DNA of 64,000 nucleotides from assembly GCA_030562195.1 (NCBI GenBank), contig CM060202.1, positions 6,758,001 to 6,822,000 of the forward strand, given 5' to 3'. Both the position numbers and the translations under genes were made by a program. Below are positions 54,501 to 64,000 of the stretch, piece after piece. The first letter of the stretch is position 1. Every line of letters starts with the position of its first letter. The notes under the pieces are model-generated. The model did no database searches. It was not told the DNA's origin and worked only from the letters and a program-made list of their open reading frames with translations. This DNA comes from Nipponacmea schrenckii. Lineage: Eukaryota > Mollusca > Gastropoda > Lottiidae.

Positions 54501-55539
54501 AATGACCCAAATTTCAACGGTTCAATTATGTACAAGATTGGGTAATAATGCTTAAAATCATTAAAATAATGCACTTTAATACTTAATTAAATTAGGAAAG
54601 TCGATAAGGCGTACAATTAACTTTTTAGCCTTTACATAATATATACCATATTTGTCACATAGAATAGCAAACTGATCTCACTGCTGTGAAAATGTCATAT
54701 ATGACGTCAGCCGTGCGTATACGATTACGTTCATTGTCTCGCAAACTTTTCAAAAAGGCATTGACGACATGAAGGGATTTTATTACCTTAATGTTAACAT
54801 TTGAAAAAATCAAATGAAGAACCTTGGATAATTATTATTGATAAAAATCAATGAAATATGTTGAACTCGTTCATCAAAATTTCAAGAATTTAAGTCAAGG
54901 AGTCTGGTGAATATATGCTTTTTTGGTTTAAAATTTTCAAATTTTATGCTCATTCTAAGTATCTCTTTTATAAGAAGCGGATATTGTAGTCGTCGATCAA
55001 CCAACCAGCCTACCCGTGACAGTGGTTCTGTAAGAGAGCATCTTCCATAACATCCATTAGCACCGCTTACATATTTAATAACAATCGACTAAGTTTGAAT
55101 AAATGATGACAATGGGTATACTGTTTAAATTTATGCAGTCGGTCGATTGTACACTCGATTCAATGTAACTGATTTTAATGATGTGTTTTAACAGTTTACG
55201 GGTGAATTGAAATAAAAGCTAAATAAGATAGGAGAAAACAATAAGATATTTAACTACTAGTGATGGAAATAAGGTAGTAGGTGTTATAAATCGTTGACTA
55301 GAGAATAGTCCGACCTGTGCCCCAGGCTATAAAATTCAGACGACATTACGTTATAAATAAGGTGTCAGTTGACCTGAAACAAGTACTGTCGACTCTTTAC
55401 CAATAAACAAATAAACTTGGCTCGTGACGTTTGTGGTCATATTCGATTAATCTTAAAAATATACTCAACGGTAAGCATTTGTGACTAGGTGATTTCCAGT
55501 ATTTTTGATGTGTTTAGTCCTTGGATATTCTCCGATTCT

Positions 55540-56930
55540 ATGTTCATCGATAGTGTCTTATATCGACAAGTCTATTGATGTTTTTCATATCGTGTCTGTT
55601 CTTTTTATAGTATCTATAATCTCAGGGGTGTCTAAATTCATGATTATATTCTTTTATATAATCCTCGATACTTTCTGATTTCAAGTTTCTGGATAATCTC
55701 TGGTCTTATATTCCATGATAGCATCCTTGATATAGTTTCTAGTACCATTTTCCTTGATAGCTTCTAGAACCATCCTCCTTTATTCTAGTACCATTCCTTG
55801 AGAGTTTCTGGCATCATTTTCCTTAATTATGTGCAAGTACTCGTTGAAACGTCGCTCAAATAAAGTTAGTAATTGTATTCCATAAGAATTTGTTAATTTT
55901 ATCCAACAACATTTACTAAATGTCATTTACAGATTATACTACATATATTTTCTTGGATATTTTCTAGTATCATTCTCTTGGATAGTGTTTAATACCACTC
56001 TTATTTATAGTGTCTGGTATCATTCTCTTTTATAGTGTCTTGTATCATTCTCCTTAATAGTTTCTAGTGTTAGGGTGAGTATCATTCTCTTCTATAGATT
56101 TTAGCATCATTCTTGGAGATAATTTCTTGTATCATTCTTCTGGTAAGTTTCTAGAATCATTCTCTTTGAAAGTTTTTAGTATCATCCTCCTTGATATTTT
56201 CTTATATCATTCTTCTAAATAGTTTCTAGACTCATTCTCCTCAATAGGTACTATTATCATTATCATTCTTCTGGATAGTGTCTAGTATCATGTTCATTGA
56301 TAATTCTAGTACCACTCTCCTTGATATTTTCTTGTACCATTATACTTGATAGGTTCTAGCATTATTCTCTTACACAGTTTTTAGTATCATTCTCGATAGT
56401 TTCTAGTACATGTATCATTCTTCTGGGTAGTGTCTAGTATTATTGATATTTCTAGTATCATTCTCCTTAATAGGTTCTAGTACCATTCTCCTTGATGTTT
56501 CTCGTATAATTCTATTTTATATTGTCCATTATCAATCTCCTTGATAGTATCTAGAACCATTCTCCTTATTGTTTCTCGTACCATTCTTCTTTTAGTATTG
56601 TCCTCCTTAAAAGATAGTGTCTAGTATCATTCTCCCTAATATTTTTAGAAACCTTCTCTTTGATAGTTTTTAGAAACCTTCTCTTTGATAGTTTTAAGAA
56701 GCATTCGCTTTGATAGTTTTAGAAGCCTTCTCTTTGATAGTTTTTGGAAGCATTCTCTTTGATAGTTTTTAGAAGATTTCTCTTTGATAGTGTTGAGAAG
56801 CATTCTCTTTGATAGTTTTTAGAAGCATTCTCTTTGATAGTTTTTAGTAGTATTCTCTTTGATGTTTTAAGAAGCATTCTCCTTGGTAGTTTTTATTATC
56901 ATTTCCTGGATAGTTTCTTACAATATTCTT
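55540..56930 (+). repeat. Degenerate minisatellite, units of about 27-30 bp
   Basis: Variants of 'tagtatcattctccttgata' followed by 'gtttc' recur throughout. Between about 56640 and 56880 a tighter subarray has 'agaagcattctctttgatag' with 'ttttt'. The subarray is more uniform than the rest, suggesting local re-expansion. Confidence 0.75.
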
Positions 56931-59900
56931 TTTGGAATTTTCTAAAACTTTTCTTGAATAATTTTTAATGTCTGCTCTTGGTTACCTTTGTGGTCTTTGA
57001 ATTTGGAGTATTTCTAGTACTATAACTTGACTACAATAAGGTAATTTTGTTGTTAAAACTAATTATGAAATAATAACAGTAATAGTTATTTCAACTGCTA
57101 CAATGATAGTAACCAATTTATCTAAGTCATTTATTAATGTTGACACAATATTGAATGTAATAATTAGAACTATTAAGACCATACAAATAGTGTCTGGACG
57201 AACTCGAGTGTCATAACTCAGCTACATTACATGATGACCGTCAACTGACCGACTACAACCATTTCATCGTTTGTTTGCTGACTTCAGATCTAAATGCTTG
57301 ACAGATTCATTGAATTTCAAACGAACAATATGAACTGCGCGTGGGGATATTAGGAGCATATGTCGCATTTCATCATTTTATTATAGCATATTTCAATGTT
57401 CTTTTAAATCAGTCAAGGGAAACCAATTTATAAAAACAAAAGCAGACCGGAATGTTAGCTTCTATTTATGAATTTTGGGTTAAGGTTTTGAGGAAGTTAT
57501 CCTTCAAGCCACAAATCTAAATGCTTTTATTAATATTTTAGAATTACGAGCATGAAATTGATCAATTCAGATAGATTGTGCCCTTTTTGCAAATAACAGG
57601 CTATTGGAGAGGGTTTGGATAGAGATCAAGCTGGTATAGATGCTAGTAAAGGGCAGACTGAAAACAGTTCGTAAAGATTTAATGGAGAAATAGAACGACT
57701 TGAAATTAACTGTAAAGGGTTAACAAAAGGCCAATTGATAAATGGAACAACTAACTCTGAAACTTTTCCATGAAATCTTGTTAGAGCAGTTAAAGGAAAT
57801 GGTCACGAAGAACTGTTGATGGAAACCATCTATCTAGTAGAATTGAGATCTATGTCTCTTAGCGAGTGATTAGTTCGTAGTGGAATATCTAAATGCTTTT
57901 CTTATATGTCCTCTTATCGATTTTTGTTTTCTTGTAGATAGGCTGAAATGCCGAAAATTAACGAATGCCCTCCCCAGCCGCAAAAACTAATCAGTCGTGA
58001 CCCAATTTACCATTTTGCCGTCTGTCATAGAGATCATTTGATTATCCAGACTTAACGATTTTCCACATCACTAAGAATTCACAATAGACAACAAAGACTG
58101 GATAATGTTTATTTCCAAGAAACTCCTGAAGCAGACGAAGAAATAATGTCTGCACGCGAAACAATTAAGAACGGTGATGAAGAATGAATGTGGATTAATA
58201 AGTTTAAATCAGAAGATTTGGGCGGCAATGTCACCAAGCCTGAAATCGATACCAATTTAATCCTTGACAATCGAAGAAGATTTTTTTTACATCAAAAATG
58301 ATATAACATCAGCCAAACTTAATTCTGCTGGTTGCGATATAAGTTAGACCTTTCCAGGATCTCCACCGATATAATCTATCACCCGTCACAGAAATAGTCA
58401 TATGAAAATATAAAACTGCAAAGCAAGTAGGTGTGATACCAGGAAGGACATTGTTTACTCGTGATACCACTTTTCATTATGAAATACCTCCTCGTGTATA
58501 ATTAATAAACTTCCTCATATAAAAAGTTTATTAGCACCTAACAATGAATTACCAAACTTATTTTGATTCGTGTTTCGTTTTGTACTTTGGATAATAAATA
58601 CTTAGTTAATATGATTTATTGTAAGTCAATCAATACTGGCCATATCAATTTGTACCAAGAAATTCATATTCCAACATTCTAGGTGTTTGATTGTTTCTTC
58701 TTGAAATCACAGTTTTTAATGTAACATTGAAAAATGTTTGCTATGTGGCAATGGTCATAACTACATATACTACTGTATAAAAATGTCTTCGTGATCTAGC
58801 CAACTTTATGGGTATACTTGATATGTTATCATTTCGTGATTCGACAATATTTAACAGAACGACTGAATTATGACAGAATAGAGAAAATATTCTCCAAACA
58901 TTTCATATAATACATATAAGTTTGGATAGTAAACTAATACGTTCCCTAAGAAAACATGTCAGCACTTATTTTTCAAAAATATTATCAATGTTAGGCTGAG
59001 ATTAGGAAATATTTGGTGAAATCGGACCACACTCAACCAATAGTCAAAACAAAATACAATTTTATCATACATAACGCATTACGTTTATATTCAAAACAAA
59101 CGGTAATTTACGTGGAATGTCGGTTTCAGACAATACGTGGTCCGAAACAGTCTGAAAACATTTCAACATGCGATTTTAATGAAGTTGATTAGGGAAGTTC
59201 TGGCAGACTGTTAGAGAAATTAAAACATATCCGTTTCAAATAATTAAGATATTGCAAATATTTCTACGTGTATGTCGTTCTTTGTTATTTTGTAAGGCTC
59301 TCGACTGTATGTCTATCCATATATAAAGGTATATGGAGTATTCCAACAAGACTCTTGTTTACTCTACTAATGTTTGCAACGCCCAAGAAGGTGACAGATT
59401 ACATCGGGCCAAACAATAGTATCACCAACCATTTCTTTGTATTTTGTTCTTGCCATCTGACAAATACAGTACATGTAATATGATCTAGGTATAGGTGTGT
59501 TCTGTGGCATAATTCAAATAAACAGTCGAATATCTCGAGTACCCGATAGGAAATCAAATCTAACAACTAACTTTTGTGTAACTATGGAATTTTTTCAGAG
59601 GGAAGTTAAAAATTTGTCATTTTTGTTAATCATAAATTTCAACGTGCCGCTTTTACATTAGATTCAGACACGTCGGTTCGTTTGGTCTACACCGATAGAG
59701 CGGTTTTAAAGATTTTTTTTCAAAAATTCAATTGATTTGGTGTACGTCGACACATAGTTTGGTGCAAAAGAATCTGAAGTAAGGATTGCAAACCATTTTT
59801 CCAAAATAGTGGGGAAGGTGCGCAAATGCACCCAAACACTTTTAAACAGTTCAAATGTCATTTATAGCAAGAAAATGAGATTTAAAAGGACATGATGAAC

Positions 59901-62900
59901 TGTATTTGTTTTAATTAACTTAATGACTAAAATCTTACTGGTCAAAACGATAATGGTTCAATACGAGCCTAATCTCAAGTTCATTGAATTCTACTTCTCG
60001 TCTGGTGCTCTGGTCTGGTGTGACAGCGTAAAGAACGTAACCACACAGAAATTGACACCAGAGCGTAACCATCTATTTGTAAAATGAACCCGTATTTACA
60101 CTCCATGTCATTGCATTTATCATCGATTTCTTGTCTTATTATCTCAACAATCCTCCAGCCAATTGAAGTAAACAACATTATTTAGCTGGTCTTGTCCTCA
60201 CTTCTACTTAGACTTCTCGTCCATTGACAGGGCCGACGCTGTGATTCAACTGATGCTGAGGGTACAAAACATGTTCATCAAGTGAATACCCGATTTCTAA
60301 ATTTTATTTGTTCCGCTGAATAAGAAAGAATGTGTGTCAATTTTATCAATATAAATACACAATACTCGTCATTTCTTAAAAACAAAACTAATCTACAGGC
60401 CTATTATATAAATTCTCAATAAATTAAAAGTGTTAAGAGCGAACAGTATTGTAGAATAAGTTAACGTTCTTATTCATGTTGAATCGGTTATATTTCACAT
60501 TATATTTCTTTGATGTATTAAACAGTTTGAAGAACCTATAACGTCACCAAATAATTGATGCTAAAAATGTCCTTTTTCAAAAGTGTAACGGGTAGTTCTG
60601 GCAGACGGTATGTGATAAGTCGGGCGACTATATTTCGGTAATGGACATCAATTTAGTTGAGTACATTCACCTCTAGTATTTCCTGCAAGTTCCACTGTTG
60701 TTGTCAACAAAGAAAATTACTGACGACACAATCAAATAAATTCATGTCAATGAAAACGGTTGTTTGGGGAAGTGAGATTGTTGCTAACCTCATTCGATCA
60801 ATTTTATGCCATGGAAATTGATTCTAGAAGCCTTAAATTAACAAAATGTTACTGTCTTTTGACACGTGGCCAAAATATTTCCTCTCTGTGTTTTGTTTGC
60901 TCAATCCTGAAAAAATCGATGGCGAATCTTTCTACTTGACTTTCATTAGCATATGAAAAGATGCGTTAATGATATTGATATGGTCGACGATCTTTACTGT
61001 GGTTTCTTGGATGACATTTTAAAAGTCGTAGTATTCCTGGGAGCAAATAATAAGAGAATCTTCAAGAAACTTGAAAATTCAGATTATAGACTTCTTATTT
61101 TTCTCCATTTGTCTATTAAATATGGTTTACGTATATACGTTCAATTTTTCATAAATCCAAAATTGCATGAAAACTGGAGCTTGTGAAGAAAACTAATTAC
61201 AGATTTGAAATCAGCGCCTAAAACTCGTATAGAAGCAGTTAAAACACCCAATGCAATCAAAAGTTAAACAAAATAGTGTTCTCCAGTGCTATGATTCTGT
61301 CATCACAATAATACTCTAGTTTCTCTTATCCACATCTGTGCATGAAAGAGATCATGAATATTCTCAAATAGGTTTCCAAACTAGGGTAGGCTACGGACAC
61401 CCATCAGATAGATTGGATTAGTATAAGCTTCGGCGGCGTGTTCCCAAAACCATATATTTATATATATATATATGTATTTACTTCTTGCAACAACGGAGTA
61501 CTCAGAAATTGATCTTAGTTTGTACAAAAGGTATCTTAAAAATAATTATCACCTGAATTAGTGATTCGGATACTGTAGTTCTGCCTAGAATGTTCTTCCT
61601 TGGAGGTACTGAACCAATGGACCATTTTTCGCTTATATTAACTTAATTTTAACACAAAAATTCATGATGATGATAAATTATATATTTCAAGTTTGATAAT
61701 CAAGACTACGACTATTTAGAACCCAAGCTGATGCTTGTTGGTCGTCACAATTGTGATTTTTCCAGTACAAATTATGACTTTCACACAGCAGTGAACTCTA
61801 AAGTAACATTTTCCCCTCTAGCTTTTCAACTAAAGATTTTTAACATTCAGATTTTTGGGAACAGAAAAATAACTATACCACAAACGATTTCCCGAAATCT
61901 TGATTTAAAAATCTAATTTTTTCCCCTCAAAATTGCTAATTTTTTTCATGTTAGATACGAGTAATTCCGAACAAACTGTGACCCTCGGGTTTAGATTGTG
62001 CCGCATGATTAGACTAATAATAACCAATCAGTGTCAATCAGGTTGTATTCTTACTCAGTTGATAAATACCAATAGTCGACTGTATGGTGAGATTTTAGGC
62101 CAATGAGAGTATAGTGTGAATATCCTAATTCTGGTTTAGAGAAGTATTCAGCCAATCTTGGTTAAAATTGGTTAAACGTCCATGTTTTACACACTTCAAT
62201 ATTAAAATTATATAAATATAATCTTACTTATACGTTGAACAGAATAATACAAATATGGACCTCTATAAAGAATAGGCTTCTGCCAAAATCTCTTTGTTTT
62301 GTCGACATATTTTGAATGTCCAAGGCATAACATCATGCAATGATGGCTCTTTTCATTGTTGTTCAAGCTTATTTCTATCGTTACAATAATAAAAATTGTG
62401 TATTCTTAAACTAGACAGGTCTTACAAGCGTCTTTAAATTTGACTTTCTCATTATGTATCGTTTCAATTTGTAAACCTACCTAAAGGTACCTTTTTTAAT
62501 GAACCTCATGGCTTATCACTTAGATCGATAGGATGGTATTTTTTATCTGGATGCTTCTCAAAAAGAGGGGGAGAGTTACAATATTACAATAAATTCTAAA
62601 CGTCATTATTTTCGGAATCTATGAAACTTTGCTGCCTAATTTTATATGCTATATACTTTGGGTTTTTTTCTAATGAGACTCTATAGACCTTGAATGTGTA
62701 TCAGGGGCAATATTTTGCCCCATTCTTGATTTGCAGTTCAGTGTTTGTGGTTTGTGTTATAGAAATATATCGTATAACTTGTGAGGCTTGAAGGAAATCT
62801 GTTAGTAGGATGTTCCATATCAACGACGCCCCCCTCGTATTTATGATGAACATGAGTATAAAATGTTCTTTATCTCTATGTTGCTCACATAGTTAATGAT

Positions 62901-64000
62901 AAATTTAAATTCCTTATCTTGGCCATTATTTATATTCAATGAAATATCTGTTTCGTCTGGACATAAGGTATGGAGCGTCTTAGGAGACCAAGGAGACTTG
63001 AGTGGATCTTAAAATTTTAACCTATTTGGATCACCAACATCGCTTTAGTTATTTTATTCTTAAATCAAGGCACCCTGGAAGTCTAGCTAATAAATATATT
63101 TTAATATTGACCAAGGTCGGGAATTTGAAATTTTATTCTAAATCAATTAAGATGGTCGATTCAAGAATCAAAGTGTCTTAGGGATCTGAATCATCTCAGT
63201 TTGCTGATGTTATCATAGGACAATTTTGACTAATGAGTTGTAATGTTTATTCAGTGCACTAGCCTAATTTGGGATATCAGGACTGTTCTAACAGTAAAGA
63301 TAAGCACCTCATTATAGAAGATTTATTATTTTACCTTATCAGCCGTTACCTCGGTTCTATATTGTGTGAAAACATGGCTATAAAAATGTGTGTCGTTAGA
63401 ATAATATTGGAGGAAAGGTCAGATTTGATACTGTGATGGGAACAAGTGTGAATTCAACTTAATTATAATAGAAATTATACCTCCATTTAAGACCCATCTC
63501 AATACCGTAGCGATTTTCATAAGATATGCTAGACAAAAAATTACCATTCAGAAATACCAAACGTCACCCTGCGACTGATTTGCCAACTAAGCTCAAGGTC
63601 GTTTAGATGTGAGTTTATTTGTTAAAATAGTCTACACGAGGCATCAGACAAAGTTGCCATTTGTCGCATCAGCTCTTCACTAAACCAAACAACGACCAAC
63701 AAAAAACTAGAGTGCTTTTTTGTCCTATTTTACTGTTCAAAAGAAGTATCGTTTACGTCTTAACGCTCATCAAATAAAGGAAAAGAGATAATTTTCACAA
63801 ATAAATTTATTCAATTACTGATTTATTTACATTAGACTGAATATATAAAACTGGCGAAATTGTCAGTTTTGAAAATGTGTATTTAAGAAAAAAGGCAATG
63901 CTTAGGTGTAACTGTAAAAACTTGTATGTAATAAACTTAAAGCGATTTGTCCCTGTAATCGTGGTACCTCATCTATGTGGTAGACTATGGGAAACTCCAA

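Larger units (their letters stand above)
46600..64000. other. Intergenic DNA without recognisable genes
   Basis: Apart from the repeats listed separately, nothing supported was found. Open frames stay below 100 codons, are biased to Phe, Ile, Leu and Lys as random A/T-rich sequence would be, and lack family motifs or convincing splice sites. The stretches near 57480-58340 and 60180-60720 are less A/T-monotonous, without an identified function. Confidence 0.55.

Noticed and set aside
59268..59483. 71-codon open frame on the plus strand
   Set aside because: Composition is typical of random A/T-rich sequence and no domain was seen.
60953..61186. 77-codon open frame on the plus strand
   Set aside because: No family resemblance and no neighbouring exons. 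Kept only as intergenic sequence.

Overview
The window is eukaryotic nuclear DNA: AT-rich, with small exons bounded by GT/AG splice sites and separated by long introns. The three recognisable genes are animal genes, and Notch co-activator Mastermind is metazoan-specific. The dispersed repeats have a tandem core of about 160 bp built on 'agggcaataactca' and 'aagtttcattaaaatc', which resembles the BIV160/pearl repeats described from bivalves. A mollusc, probably a bivalve, is the best guess; the species cannot be told from the sequence.

Layout. (1) 437-2741, minus strand: exons for the third RRM and glycine-rich tail of an hnRNP F/H-type RNA-binding protein. An apparently perfect 1085-bp tandem duplication makes the gene encode RRM3 twice in frame. 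RRM1 and RRM2 are not found; three phase-compatible candidate upstream exons (4026-6398) resemble nothing I know. (2) 7458-28786, minus strand: thirteen exons of TRAP1, the mitochondrial HSP90, from the start codon to about residue 531. The C-terminal dimerisation part is not found. (3) 28787-33231: divergent intergenic region with the TRAP1 promoter, a TTAA-flanked inverted-repeat element and the Mastermind 5' region. (4) 33232-45060, plus strand: Mastermind-like, two coding exons separated by a 9.2-kb intron. (5) 45061-46600: its 3' UTR. (6) 46600-64000: AT-rich DNA with no convincing gene, but with two minisatellites and some duplications.

The most unusual structure is a tandem array of about 3.2 kb and roughly 100 units of 32 bp (9221-12490) in TRAP1 intron 9. 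Each unit is a copy of the 3' splice site of TRAP1 exon 10, including the first six exon bases. The array therefore presents about 100 decoy acceptors next to the true one. Sampled units carry an in-frame stop, so splicing to a decoy should not give a productive message.

The three genes share no pathway: RNA processing, mitochondrial proteostasis and Notch transcription. Both TRAP1 (missing its 3' part) and the hnRNP gene (missing its 5' part) break off toward the same interval, 2742-7457. This points to a deletion, a rearrangement or an assembly join there. The rest is mobile-element debris: pearl-like elements, a tRNA-derived SINE family, hAT-like and TTAA-flanked MITEs, and simple tandem repeats.
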